The notes beneath the pieces were generated by a model. That model made no database searches. It had not been told where the DNA came from and saw only the letters and a list, made by a program, of their open reading frames with translations. The position numbers were made by a program, and so were the translations under genes. From Fermentibacter sp963718745 [NCBI: Candidatus Fermentibacterota bacterium] (GTDB taxonomy: Bacteria > Fermentibacterota > Fermentibacteria > Fermentibacterales), in the NCBI GenBank assembly GCA_963718745.1, contig OY970370.1, forward strand, positions 1,860,001 to 1,924,000: a DNA stretch of 64,000 nucleotides. The letters are read 5' to 3'. Positions 16,424-25,214 of the stretch are shown here, one piece after another (within the stretch, counting starts at the first letter, position 1; each line of letters opens with the position of its first letter).

Positions 16424-17724
16424 AGATTCTCACCATGCTGCTCCTGGCTGCATCCACGGTCCTCGCCTCGGTGCCGTCCGATGTCGAGGAGTTCACTCTC
16501 TCGAACGGCATGAGGGTCATCACGAGACAGATGCCCTCCACAAACGAGGGGGTAGCCGTGTTCCTGGAGGGCGGGTCGAGGGCTCTCGACGCGAGCACCT
16601 CCGGAGTCGAGAACCTTGCCTTCGAGGCCTGCCTGATGGGTTCGGCGAGATATCCCGGAGAGTCCTGGCGATCACTCATGGACCTCACCCAGGCCAGGAT
16701 AGAGGGCGTGTACGGGTACGACTTCAGCGCGCTCCGGCTCATGTGCCTGGAGGAGGACCTGTCCGTCCTGCTGGATGCGATGTCCGACTGCCTGATCGAT
16801 CCCGAACTGGAGCCCGGAGCCTTCGAACGCACCAGGGACGGGCTGCTCCAGGCGCTCCTCGTCGAAGAGAGCGATCCCGACGAGAGGGTGTGGCGCGTGG
16901 CCAACGAGGGCCTCTTCGAGGGCCATCCCTACAGGTTCGATCCGTCCGGGACCGTCGAGACCATGGGCGGGTTCTCGGCAGGCGACGTCGAGGCCCACCT
17001 TCATTCAAGGATCCTCGCCGGGAACATGCTCGTGGTCCATGTCGGACCCACGGGTTCGGACGATCTGAGAGCCATTCTGGAGGTCACCTTCGGGCGCATC
17101 GCGCCGGGAGGAGGGGATCTTCCCCAGCCCCCGCCGTTCACCATCACCCGTGACACGGTTGTCTTCCGGCCGGAATCCACGTCCACGGCCTACATCGTCG
17201 GCAAGTTCCAGGCACCGTCCCCCTCGGATCCTGATTATCCCTTCTTCACTGCCGCGATGGACGCCGTCAGCGACCGTTTCTGGCAGGTGCTGCGCACGGA
17301 ACGGGGCCTCACCTATGCTCCGTTCGCCGGTGCCGGCTCCTCGATGCGGAACTGGGCCTACCTCTACGCCAGCACTCCTGAAGCCGCCGAGGCCTGCTCC
17401 CTGATGGTGGCGATCGTGCTCGAGGGTTCGGCGGGCGGTTTCTCCGAGAGCGACCTGTCGGGCAGCCTCGAGGTGGCGAGGACCGGCAGGCTGATGTCTC
17501 TGTCCTCCCCGTACAACCAGGCCTACATGCTGGGGATGTACCGGATAGAGACCGGCGACTGGCGCGACCTCTGGCTCTACAGCGATATTGCCCGCGACAT
17601 GGACCCCGTGATGCTCGGAGAGGTCCTCGCGAGATGGCTGGGCCCGATCTCCTGGGGCCTGGTGGGCGATCCGGGGGTATGCGCCCCCGTTCTGTCCTCC
17701 CCGCCTTCGCTCATGGAGGAGTAG
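16420..17724 (+). CDS. M16 peptidase family, non-catalytic partner subunit, secreted
   Basis: 434 residues with a signal peptide (MKILTMLLLAASTVLAS). It aligns by layout with the upstream M16 protein: FTLSNGMRVITRQMPSTN near residue 25 is the usual first strand pair, and GVENLAFEACLMGS at the HxxEH position lacks both histidines, so zinc cannot bind. The C-terminal lobe keeps the RTERGLTYAPFAGAG segment (~300) that shapes the substrate cleft in M16 partners. Heterodimers of an active and an inactive M16 subunit are known from mitochondrial processing peptidase and several bacteria. The ATGA overlap implies equal production of the two proteins. Confidence 0.88.
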   Translation: MKILTMLLLAASTVLASVPSDVEEFTLSNGMRVITRQMPSTNEGVAVFLEGGSRALDASTSGVENLAFEACLMGSARYPGESWRSLMDLTQARIEGVYGYDFSALRLMCLEEDLSVLLDAMSDCLIDPELEPGAFERTRDGLLQALLVEESDPDERVWRVANEGLFEGHPYRFDPSGTVETMGGFSAGDVEAHLHSRILAGNMLVVHVGPTGSDDLRAILEVTFGRIAPGGGDLPQPPPFTITRDTVVFRPESTSTAYIVGKFQAPSPSDPDYPFFTAAMDAVSDRFWQVLRTERGLTYAPFAGAGSSMRNWAYLYASTPEAAEACSLMVAIVLEGSAGGFSESDLSGSLEVARTGRLMSLSSPYNQAYMLGMYRIETGDWRDLWLYSDIARDMDPVMLGEVLARWLGPISWGLVGDPGVCAPVLSSPPSLMEE

Positions 17725-17726
17725 TG

Positions 17727-18080
17727 ATGAGGACCGCAATATCTGCGGCCGTGCTGCTGTTCGCGGCGTCCTGTGCGACTCCGTCCACGGGTTCGACCGC
17801 GGCGGAAGGCGGCATGGTCACCCTGTCGGGCACCGTGGAGGTGCTGGCGCCGGGCTCCAGATCCGAGACGATCATCCTGCAGGTCGACGCCACCGGCGAA
17901 GTCGTCGCGCTGGTGGGCGAGGAGGCCTCCGCCCTCCGTGAGATGCCCGGTGTCCCCGTCACCGTGACGGGGCGGTTCACGGATGTCGGGTGGTCCATGG
18001 ATCCGGACATCAGGAAGCTCCAGGTGACCGATACCTCCATCACCACCGGCCCCGACTCGCCAGACAGGTACGAGGACTGA
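17727..18080 (+). CDS. Small lipoprotein, OB-fold-like
   Basis: 117 residues. Signal peptide MRTAISAAVLLFAASC with cysteine 16 as the likely lipidated residue. The mature part alternates hydrophobic residues in strands (VTLSGTVEVL, TIILQVDATGEVVALVG, VPVTVTGRF) around a helix-like EEASALREM, which reads as a small beta-barrel of the OB type. It starts two bases after the M16 partner stop and is followed by the ABC exporter genes, so it is part of this run. No specific family recognised. Confidence 0.65.
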   Translation: MRTAISAAVLLFAASCATPSTGSTAAEGGMVTLSGTVEVLAPGSRSETIILQVDATGEVVALVGEEASALREMPGVPVTVTGRFTDVGWSMDPDIRKLQVTDTSITTGPDSPDRYED

Positions 18081-18127
18081 CCGGCAGCATGTCAGTGCCG
18101 CGCAGGCGGCGCCCAGGAAAAGAAACG

Positions 18128-19921
18128 ATGGGATCTGAAGAAAAGCGCCCGCGAATGAGCCGATCCAGCCTGCGCACGATCCTCGGGCTGCTCGCAGCGC
18201 ACAAGGGATCGATCGCGAAGGGCCTGGTCGCCCTGGTCTTCGTCGACGGTCTCCAGCTGATCATCCCCAAGATCTCCCAGAGGGTGGTCGACAGCCTCGC
18301 GCGCGGGGCGGCCACCGAGCGGATGCTCGTCATCGCAGGGGTATCCGTCGTCGCGGTCTCCATCTGCATGGGTGTCTGCCGGTTCGCCTGGCGCTACTTC
18401 ATCATGGGCTCGAGCCAGAAGATCGAGAGGGACATGAGGCAGAGCCTCTACGACCACCTCCAGAGGCTCTCGCCGCAGTTCTTCGACAGGACGAAGGTGG
18501 GGGACCTGATGGCCCACGCCACGAACGACCTGTCCGCCGTGCGCATGGCATGCGGCATGGCGACTCTCGCCGCCTTCGACTCCCTGATCCTCGCCGTCGC
18601 CAGCCTGTCCATAATGATGGTCATGGATGTCCGGCTGACCCTCCTGACGCTGATCCCGCTGCCACTCCTCGCCCTGGTGATGTTCAGGTTCGGGACCCTC
18701 GTCCACAGGCGGTTCGCGGCCGTCCAGGAATCCTTCTCCTCTCTCACAGACAGGGTCCAGGAGAGCCTTTCCGGCATCAGGGTCATCAAGGCGTACGGCG
18801 ACGAGAGATCCGAGCAGGACTACTTCGATGCCAGGGCGGGTGATCTGGCGGACCAGAACATCAGGCTCGGCAGGATCGGCGGCGTCTTCGACCCGATGAT
18901 CGGCGCGCTGGCGATGGCCAGCATGGTGATACTGCTGGGCGAGGGCGGTTCGATGGTGATAAGGGGCTCCGTGACCCTCGGCGAGTTCGTGGCCTTCTCC
19001 AGCTATCTCGGCACCCTGATCTGGCCGATGATGGCGGTGGGCTGGGTGGTCAACCTGCTCCAGCGCGGGACCGCGAGCATGGACAGGCTCGAGAAGATCT
19101 TCAGCACCCCCCCCGACATCGTCGGAGGCGAGACCGACACGGTCCCCGGCACGTCGATCGAGGTCAGGAACCTGTCCTTCACCTACGCCGGCACCGAGAC
19201 CCCCGTCCTGGAGGGAGTGTCCTTCGACCTCCCCGCCGGCGGGACTCTGGGCATAGTGGGGAGGACCGGCTCGGGGAAGACCACGCTCGTGGAGCTGATC
19301 ATGCGCCTCTACGACCCGCCCGCGGGAACCGTCATGATCGGAGGCACCGACATTCGGACCATGTCCCTGGAGGGCCTCAGGAGACTGTTCGCGTATGTGC
19401 CCCAGGAGACCTTCCTCTTCGCCATGAGCGTAGCCGACAACATAGCCTTCGGGACGGACGGTCTCGACCGCCCCGCCATTGCCGGACTGGCCCGGAAGGC
19501 TCAGATCAGCAGCGAGATCGAGGGTTTCCCGCAGGGTTACGACACCCTTGTCGGAGAGCGGGGGGTGACCCTGTCCGGGGGTCAGAAGCAGAGGGTCGCC
19601 ATCGCGAGGGCACTGGCGGCCGATCCTTCGATACTCGTCCTCGACGACGCCCTCTCCAGCGTCGACACGGAGACCGAGGCGGCGATCCTCGGCACCCTCT
19701 CCGACAGCCTCGTCCAGAGGACCGGCATCGTCATCGCCCACAGGATCAGCACGGTCAAGAGGGCCGATCTGATAATCGTCCTGGATAAAGGCAGGCTCGT
19801 CGAATCAGGGACGCACGACGAACTGCTGTCGCTCGGCGGCCTCTACGCCGATCTCTTCAGGATGCAGCAGCTGGAGGAGGAGGTCAGGCGCCCGCCTGCC
19901 CCCGGGGCGGGGGAGGACTGA
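18128..19921 (+). CDS. ABC exporter half, subunit 1 (degenerate-site Walker B)
   Basis: 597 residues: an N-terminal six-helix membrane domain (~15-320) fused to a nucleotide-binding domain. Walker A is GRTGSGKTT, Q-loop YVPQE, signature LSGGQKQRVAIARAL (canonical), Walker B VLDDALSSVD. The residue after the Walker B aspartate is Asp instead of the catalytic Glu, the mark of the degenerate half in heterodimeric exporters such as TM287/288. The ATG 18128 is chosen because AGGA lies nine bases before it; an in-frame ATG 39 bases upstream is possible. The next gene encodes the complementary half one base after the stop. Confidence 0.9.
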   Translation: MGSEEKRPRMSRSSLRTILGLLAAHKGSIAKGLVALVFVDGLQLIIPKISQRVVDSLARGAATERMLVIAGVSVVAVSICMGVCRFAWRYFIMGSSQKIERDMRQSLYDHLQRLSPQFFDRTKVGDLMAHATNDLSAVRMACGMATLAAFDSLILAVASLSIMMVMDVRLTLLTLIPLPLLALVMFRFGTLVHRRFAAVQESFSSLTDRVQESLSGIRVIKAYGDERSEQDYFDARAGDLADQNIRLGRIGGVFDPMIGALAMASMVILLGEGGSMVIRGSVTLGEFVAFSSYLGTLIWPMMAVGWVVNLLQRGTASMDRLEKIFSTPPDIVGGETDTVPGTSIEVRNLSFTYAGTETPVLEGVSFDLPAGGTLGIVGRTGSGKTTLVELIMRLYDPPAGTVMIGGTDIRTMSLEGLRRLFAYVPQETFLFAMSVADNIAFGTDGLDRPAIAGLARKAQISSEIEGFPQGYDTLVGERGVTLSGGQKQRVAIARALAADPSILVLDDALSSVDTETEAAILGTLSDSLVQRTGIVIAHRISTVKRADLIIVLDKGRLVESGTHDELLSLGGLYADLFRMQQLEEEVRRPPAPGAGED

Positions 19922-19922
19922 C

Positions 19923-22028
19923 ATGAACGGGCACGGTCACTCCGACTGGGATGCCGACCTCATCGAGGGAAAGGCCTATGACGCGAAGCTGGTGAGGAAG
20001 CTCCTCGCCTTCGTCCGGCCCCATCGGAAGCTCGTGGTCATGGCCTTCCTGTTCATGGTGGTCTCGACCGCCGTCGACCTGGTGATCCCCTACATCATGA
20101 AGATCGGGATCGACAGATACCTGGCCCGCCTGTACCAGGTCTACGAAGGCACTCCCGCCCAGTGCGACTCCGTCTTCGCCCTGATGCCGGCCGAAGGGGA
20201 CTTCGTAAGGCTTGACAGCACAGTCCTCCTGGTGAGGAAGGCGTCGCTCGAGTCCCTGGATCCCGCCGCAAGGACATCCCTTCTCGAGAGCGGCAGGCTG
20301 GCGCCGGGGACGTACTACCGCTTCCCCGCCGAAGCCCGGGCGGAGGCTGCTCCCGAAAGCGGCATGGAGGAAAGGGTCATAGGTGGAGAGTGGCTGGTGC
20401 CCGAAACCGGCATACGGAACCTGCCTCCACTGACGCTTGCCAGGCTCAGGGGCGCCGATCTCGCAGGTATACGCAGGCTGGCGATGCTGGCCGGCATAAT
20501 CGTGCTGCTGGGACTGGCGATAGGCTACGGCCACGTCCTTGCCCTGACCGTTGCGGGCCAGAGGTCGATGTTCGACCTCCGGACCGCGCTCTTCGCCCAT
20601 ATCCAGAAACTCTCCCTGTCCTTCTTCGACCGCAACGCGGTGGGCAGGCTGGTCACGCGCGTCACCAACGACGTAGAGGCCCTGAACGAGATGTTCGCAG
20701 CTGTGCTGGTCAACATGTTCAAGGACATCCTGCTGCTCTCCGGCACCGTGGCCATCCTCTTCATGATGAACGCCAGGCTCGCGCTCATCGCCCTCGCCGT
20801 CACCCCGCTGTTCGCGTTCGTGTCCATCGTGTTCAGGCGCAGGGTACGGGGCGCCTTCCGCGAGGTCAGGAGGCTTCTCTCCTCCCTCAACTCCAGGCTG
20901 GCCGAGGACCTCTCCGGCATCAAGGTCGTACAGATCTTCCGCAGGGAGTCTTCGCGCAGGGAGAAGTACCGGGAGACCAACAACAGCTACTTCAAGGCGA
21001 ACATGGACCAGCTCGTGATATTCGGCATCTTCCGCCCCGCCATCGAGATCATAGCATCCACCGGAGTCGCGCTCGTGATGGTCTTCGGGGGGATCAGCGT
21101 CCTCGGCGGAGCCCTCACGATAGGCGCGCTCGTAGCGTTCATCAGCTACGTGAGGCAGATGTTCAACCCCATAGCGGACATGAGCGAGAAGTTCAACATC
21201 ATGCAGAGCGCCATGGCCTCGGCCGAGAGGGTTTTCGGGATAATGGACACCGCCCCCGAACTGACCGACGCCACCGATGCCGAAACCCCGCCCGGCATCG
21301 AGGGCAGAGTCGAGTTCGACTCGGTCTGCTTCTCCTACGTAGAGGGCAAGGAAGTTCTCAGGGACGTGTCATTCACCGTCGAGCCGGGCAGGAGCGTCGC
21401 CATAGTGGGCCCCACCGGCGCCGGGAAGACATCGATAATCAGCCTGCTCTGCCGCTTCTACGATCCCGCGTCGGGATCGGTCAGGATCGACGGCAGGGAC
21501 ATCAGACGGATGCCGGTATCCACGCTCCGGCAGAACATGGCCATAGTCCTCCAGGATGCGTTCATCTTCAGCAGGACGGTCGAGGAGAACATCCGGCTCG
21601 GTGCGCCCATCGCGCCTTCCGGGGTGGAGAAGGCCGCCGAGATGGTGCAGGCCGACGATTTCATCACGAGTCTGCCCGGAGGTTACTCCGAGATGATGGC
21701 CGAGAGGGGTGCGACCCTCTCGACGGGCCAGAAGCAGCTGATCTGCTTTGCACGGGCGCTCGCCCACGACCCGAGGGTCCTGATCCTGGACGAGGCCACC
21801 AGCAGCGTCGACCCCGCCACCGAGCAGCTGATCCAGAAGGCCATCGAGACGCTGATGGAGGGCAGGACGAGCATAATCGTCGCCCACAGGCTCAGCACGA
21901 TCCAGAAGGCCGACGAGATACTCGTACTGGACAACGGCACGATCGTCGAGAGGGGCAACCACCAGGAGCTCCTGAGGCGGAAGGGCATCTACTACAACCT
22001 GTATCTCCTCCAGTACCGCAACGGCTGA
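19923..22028 (+). CDS. ABC exporter half, subunit 2 (catalytic site) with a large extracytoplasmic insertion
   Basis: 701 residues. Membrane helix 1 is at ~36-58, but helix 2 begins only at ~185; the ~120 residues between (65-185), rich in Glu, Pro and charged residues, must sit outside the membrane. The nucleotide-binding domain has GPTGAGKTS (Walker A), VLQDAF (Q-loop), signature LSTGQKQLICFARAL with Thr in place of the first Gly, and Walker B LILDEATSSVD with the catalytic Glu. This complements subunit 1: one competent site (this Glu with the other's LSGGQ) and one degenerate site. The cargo is unknown; drug, lipid or peptide export are all possible for the family. Confidence 0.9.
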   Translation: MNGHGHSDWDADLIEGKAYDAKLVRKLLAFVRPHRKLVVMAFLFMVVSTAVDLVIPYIMKIGIDRYLARLYQVYEGTPAQCDSVFALMPAEGDFVRLDSTVLLVRKASLESLDPAARTSLLESGRLAPGTYYRFPAEARAEAAPESGMEERVIGGEWLVPETGIRNLPPLTLARLRGADLAGIRRLAMLAGIIVLLGLAIGYGHVLALTVAGQRSMFDLRTALFAHIQKLSLSFFDRNAVGRLVTRVTNDVEALNEMFAAVLVNMFKDILLLSGTVAILFMMNARLALIALAVTPLFAFVSIVFRRRVRGAFREVRRLLSSLNSRLAEDLSGIKVVQIFRRESSRREKYRETNNSYFKANMDQLVIFGIFRPAIEIIASTGVALVMVFGGISVLGGALTIGALVAFISYVRQMFNPIADMSEKFNIMQSAMASAERVFGIMDTAPELTDATDAETPPGIEGRVEFDSVCFSYVEGKEVLRDVSFTVEPGRSVAIVGPTGAGKTSIISLLCRFYDPASGSVRIDGRDIRRMPVSTLRQNMAIVLQDAFIFSRTVEENIRLGAPIAPSGVEKAAEMVQADDFITSLPGGYSEMMAERGATLSTGQKQLICFARALAHDPRVLILDEATSSVDPATEQLIQKAIETLMEGRTSIIVAHRLSTIQKADEILVLDNGTIVERGNHQELLRRKGIYYNLYLLQYRNG

Positions 22029-22046
22029 GCGGATTCCCGGCCGGGT

Positions 22047-22075
22047 TTGACGAAAGCCCCCGCGGGGCGTACCAT
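22047..22075 (+). promoter_or_regulatory. Promoter for the corrinoid adenosyltransferase gene
   Basis: TTGACG (22047-22052), exactly 17 bases, TACCAT (22070-22075). It lies in the gap after the ABC exporter. The TTG in it opens a frame that runs into the next gene, but as a -35 box it is not likely to be the start codon. Confidence 0.6.
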
Positions 22076-22136
22076 ATGTTCAGGCGGGCGCTGGACGGGA
22101 CCGGACGTGCGTCGGCCTGTACAGGGAGGCGCGGCT

Positions 22137-22658
22137 CTGGAACGGGGATTCGTTCAGATCTACACCGGAAACGGGAAGGGCAAGACCACTGCCGCGCTCG
22201 GGCTGGCGGTGCGGGCTGCCTGTGCCGGCCTCAGGGTAGGGATCTACCAGTTCATGAAGGGCGGCGAGACGTCCGAGCTGGCTCTGCCCGGAAGGTTTCC
22301 CGGCCTCATAGAGATCAGACAGCTCGGGAGGCCCGGCTTCATCGGCCCCGAAGGACCCTCGTCCGAGGACGTCGCTCTCGCCCGCGAGGGTCTGGCGCTC
22401 CTGGCCGGAGAGCTGTCCTGGGGCTTCGACGTCGTGGTGGCTGACGAGCTTCTCACGGCCGTGACCTACGGCCTCCTCACCGAGGGTGAGGTGATGGGGC
22501 TCCTCGAGATGAGGCCCCGCGGGACCGAACTCGTCATCACAGGCAGATATCCCATGGACGGCCGTCTCCTGGACGAGGCCGACCTGGTCACCGAGATGAG
22601 GGAGACGAAACACTACTGGAAGAACGGCGTCGAGGCCCGCAGGGGCATCGAGTTCTGA
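22137..22658 (+). CDS. cobO: Corrinoid (cob(I)yrinic acid) adenosyltransferase, CobA/BtuR type
   Basis: 173 residues if read from CTG 22137. Transfers the adenosyl group of ATP to cobalt to make adenosylcobalamin precursors. The P-loop YTGNGKGKTTAALGLA begins ten residues in, as in short CobO proteins, followed by VGIYQFMKGGE, a VVADELLTAVTYGLLTE segment (equivalent of the LDEI..A...GL motif) and ELVITGRYP. GGGAGG stands seven bases before this CTG, and the product then begins ERGFVQIYTGNGKGKTT, the family's normal start. Alternatives are GTG 22107 or TTG 22047, which add residues unlike the family. The other B12 genes are not in this window. Confidence 0.85.
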   Translation: MERGFVQIYTGNGKGKTTAALGLAVRAACAGLRVGIYQFMKGGETSELALPGRFPGLIEIRQLGRPGFIGPEGPSSEDVALAREGLALLAGELSWGFDVVVADELLTAVTYGLLTEGEVMGLLEMRPRGTELVITGRYPMDGRLLDEADLVTEMRETKHYWKNGVEARRGIEF

Positions 22659-22671
22659 CGGAGGGAACGCA

Positions 22672-23229
22672 ATGGTCGGGATTGTGATCTTGGCTGCGCT
22701 GCTCGGCACGACCCCCGGCAGGGGAGATCTGGAACCCGGCTTCGGCGGAGGCGTGTGGGTGCCCACCGGGGCTGATTTCGAGACTTCGCTCTCCGCAGGC
22801 CCGCTGTTCGAGGCCGCGCTCCAGATACCCATGGAGCTCGGCTCCTGCATATGGCTCAGGACCGGCTACAGGTCCGCCTCGTCAGACTCCCCCGCATGGG
22901 AGGGGGTTTCCTGCGTGCCCCTCCAGATAGGCTACAGGATCTATCCGCTCTATCGCCGCTACGCCGGCCCGAGGGGGCTCGAACCCTTCGTCGGCCTCGG
23001 AGCCGGCGGCTTCGTCGCCTGGGACGAACCCGCGGATGACGGGGCGGAGGGTGTCTCCTCCGGCGGCGGCATGCTCAGCATCGAGCTGGGAACGAGAGTG
23101 AGGCTCGGGGAGAACACGAGCCTGGACGTCCTGCTGCGGCCCGAATGGATGCCCTGCGGCAAGGAGCTCGCAGGCGAGGACGACCTCTCGGGACTGTCGG
23201 CGGGGGTGCTCCTCCACTTCGCGCCCTAG
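22672..23229 (+). CDS. Outer-membrane beta-barrel-like protein, small
   Basis: 185 residues; GGAGGGA stands just before the ATG. A short hydrophobic start (VGIVILAALLGT) acts as signal peptide. The mature part alternates hydrophobic residues with many glycines and aromatics (GFGGGVWVPTG, IWLRTGYRSA, LGAGGFVAWDE, SIELGTRVRL, SAGVLLHFAP) and ends in a hydrophobic residue pair before Pro, like an 8-strand OmpA/OprF-type barrel. No family name can be given. It ends tail-to-tail with rlmN, one base apart. Confidence 0.65.
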   Translation: MVGIVILAALLGTTPGRGDLEPGFGGGVWVPTGADFETSLSAGPLFEAALQIPMELGSCIWLRTGYRSASSDSPAWEGVSCVPLQIGYRIYPLYRRYAGPRGLEPFVGLGAGGFVAWDEPADDGAEGVSSGGGMLSIELGTRVRLGENTSLDVLLRPEWMPCGKELAGEDDLSGLSAGVLLHFAP

Positions 23230-23230
23230 G

Positions 23231-24256
23231 TCAGCCGTCCGCGAGCGATGCCCCCAGCTGGCCGCAGGCGCCTCCCGCCCTGGAAGCCAGGGACCTCCTG
23301 ACTGTAACCTCCCTGCCCGTCTGCTCCAGGATCTGGAGGAATGCTTCGATGCGGCGGGCGGGCGGCCTCGAGAATCCCGAGCCCTCGACCTCGTTGTAGG
23401 GTATCAGGTTGATCTTGCACGGCAGCCCCCTCGTGAAATCCCCCAGGGCCCCCGCCTCCTCCGGCGAGTCGTTGATGCCGTCGAGCAGACAGTATTCGAT
23501 TGTCACCGGGCGGTTCTTCTCCGAGGCGTAGCGTATGGCGGCCTTCCGGATCTGAGGCAGGGTGAACTGCCTGGCCGCAGGCAGCAGCCTCTCCCTGGTA
23601 GCCTGGACCGCACTGTGGAGGGAGATGGCAAGTCCGGTCTGGCCGGGATGCCCGGCGAGCCTGTCGATCCCTTCCGGGATGCCGACCGTGGATACTGTCA
23701 CGTGGCGGGTCCCGATGCCGGCGCCCCTCATGTCCGAGATCACGGAGAGAGCGGCGAGCAGGGCGTCGAGGTTGAGCAGGGGTTCGCCCATGCCCATGAA
23801 GACGACATTCGTGATGCGATCCTTGCCGGCCCTCCTGAGGGCGTTCAGCTGGCCCGTCATCTCCCCGGCCAGCAGGTTCCTCCTGAAGCCCATCCTCCCG
23901 GTCATGCAGAATGCGCATCCGAGCGGGCATCCGATCTGGGACGAGAGGCAGGCGGTGAGCCTCCCCGGACCGGGCAGGAGGACGCTCTCCACGGTCAGGC
24001 CGTCGCGCAGGCCGAACACGAACTTTGATGCTCCGTCGTCCGAATCCACCCTGCGGATGACTTCGGGGCAGTGGATGTCGGCCAGTTCCGACAGCTCCGT
24101 CCTGAGGGTCGAGGGGAGGTCGGACATCGATTCGAATCCGCACTGCAGCTTCCCATGGATCCAGGAGAAGACCTGGGACGCCCTCCAGGCAGGGAGCCCC
24201 AGGCCCTTCATCCAGGACGCCAGGGCGTCGTGATCCGCCCCGCCCGCGTCCATTCT
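23231..24256 (-). CDS. rlmN: Dual-specificity 23S rRNA/tRNA adenine-C2 methyltransferase RlmN
   Basis: 341 residues. A radical-SAM enzyme methylating A2503 of 23S rRNA and A37 of some tRNAs. The cluster motif is CPLGCAFC with cysteines 109, 113 and 116; the methyl-relay cysteine is in GGACGQLGA near the C-terminus; FMGMGEPLLN binds SAM and ISLHSA and NLIPYN are family landmarks. The N-terminal GLPAWRASQVFSWIHGK is the RNA-binding start. The ATG at 24256 is preferred to one at 24328 or 24325 because it gives the usual N-terminus and leaves room for a divergent promoter with mtnP. Confidence 0.93.
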   Translation of the reverse strand, partial: RMDAGGADHDALASWMKGLGLPAWRASQVFSWIHGKLQCGFESMSDLPSTLRTELSELADIHCPEVIRRVDSDDGASKFVFGLRDGLTVESVLLPGPGRLTACLSSQIGCPLGCAFCMTGRMGFRRNLLAGEMTGQLNALRRAGKDRITNVVFMGMGEPLLNLDALLAALSVISDMRGAGIGTRHVTVSTVGIPEGIDRLAGHPGQTGLAISLHSAVQATRERLLPAARQFTLPQIRKAAIRYASEKNRPVTIEYCLLDGINDSPEEAGALGDFTRGLPCKINLIPYNEVEGSGFSRPPARRIEAFLQILEQTGREVTVRRSLASRAGGACGQLGASLADG

Positions 24257-24340
24257 TCCGGCCTTCGTTTCCAGGAGGCGCCCCCTCTCGTCAATGGAGG
24301 ATATATTCGTCGATCGTGACATCACCACCGGAGGAAGATA

Positions 24341-25201
24341 ATGGAAATCGCGGAGAGGATCGGAATCATCGGCGGCTCCGGACTGTACGCCCTGGATGAC
24401 ATCGAGATCGAGGAGACGGTGGAGGCGTCGACCCCGTTCGGCACTCCGTCATCTCCCGTGGTGCTCGCCCGGATGGACGGGGTGGGTCTCGCCTTCCTGG
24501 CCCGGCACGGGACGGGTCATGTCCTCCTGCCTTCGGAGGTCCCCTACGCGGCCAACATATATGCACTCAAATCGCTGGGCGTGAGAAGGATCATCTCCGT
24601 CTCCGCGGTGGGCAGCCTCAAGGAGAGGATCGCCCCCCGCGACTTCGTCATCCCGGGCCAGCTCTGGGACAGGACCAAGGGAGTCAGGCGGAGCACCTTC
24701 TTCGGGGACGGCATAGTGGGCCACATCTCCTTCGGGGAGCCGTACTGCCCGTGCATGAGGGAACTGCTCGCCCGGAGCGCGGAGGAGGCCGGAGCCAGAG
24801 TCCATCCCACAGGCGACTACATCTGCATCGAGGGTCCAGCCTTCTCGACCAGGGCCGAGAGCAGGGTCTACCGCGCGATGGGCGCCGACATTATCGGGAT
24901 GACGGCCGTGCCCGAAGCCAAACTCGCCCGGGAGGCCAACATGTGCTATGCGACGCTGGCCATGGCCACCGACTACGACGCATGGCATACCAGCGAGGAT
25001 GAAGTCACAGTAGAGATGGTTGTGGCCAACATGGCGGCGAACACCGCTCTCGCCCGCAGGACCCTGTCGATCGCCGCCAGGGCCGCCTCGGCCTTCGAGT
25101 TCACCTGCAGCTGCAGGAACGCATCCGGGAATGCGATCATGACGGCCCCGGAGTACCGCGACCCGGGCCGCATGGAGGACCTGCGCGTCGTTCTGGAGTG
25201 A
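24341..25201 (+). CDS. mtnP: S-methyl-5'-thioadenosine phosphorylase (PNP/MTAP family)
   Basis: 286 residues, typical for the family. Splits methylthioadenosine into adenine and methylthioribose-1-phosphate. Landmarks: IGIIGGSGLY (phosphate site) at ~7-16, ARHGTGHVLLPSEVPYAAN (~54-73), SAVGSL, ICIEGPAFSTRAES (~164-177), IIGMTAVPEAKLAREA and ATDYDAWH (~212-219), where the Asp is the purine-recognition residue of MTAP. GGAGGAAG before the ATG is a strong ribosome site. Since the window also has an MTA/SAH-deaminase-like amidohydrolase, this cell may handle methylthioadenosine in two ways. It leads an operon with thiL and an M42 peptidase. Confidence 0.9.
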   Translation: MEIAERIGIIGGSGLYALDDIEIEETVEASTPFGTPSSPVVLARMDGVGLAFLARHGTGHVLLPSEVPYAANIYALKSLGVRRIISVSAVGSLKERIAPRDFVIPGQLWDRTKGVRRSTFFGDGIVGHISFGEPYCPCMRELLARSAEEAGARVHPTGDYICIEGPAFSTRAESRVYRAMGADIIGMTAVPEAKLAREANMCYATLAMATDYDAWHTSEDEVTVEMVVANMAANTALARRTLSIAARAASAFEFTCSCRNASGNAIMTAPEYRDPGRMEDLRVVLE

Positions 25202-25214
25202 AGGGGGCGCCCGG

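Noticed and set aside
22029-22136. Cobalamin riboswitch ahead of the corrinoid adenosyltransferase
   Set aside because: The gap is only about 108 bases, contains a plain promoter, and lacks the GCCACTG-type B12 box.
22047-22136. TTG 22047 as start of cobO
   Set aside because: It coincides with a TTGACG -35 element, has no ribosome site, and adds residues unlike the family.
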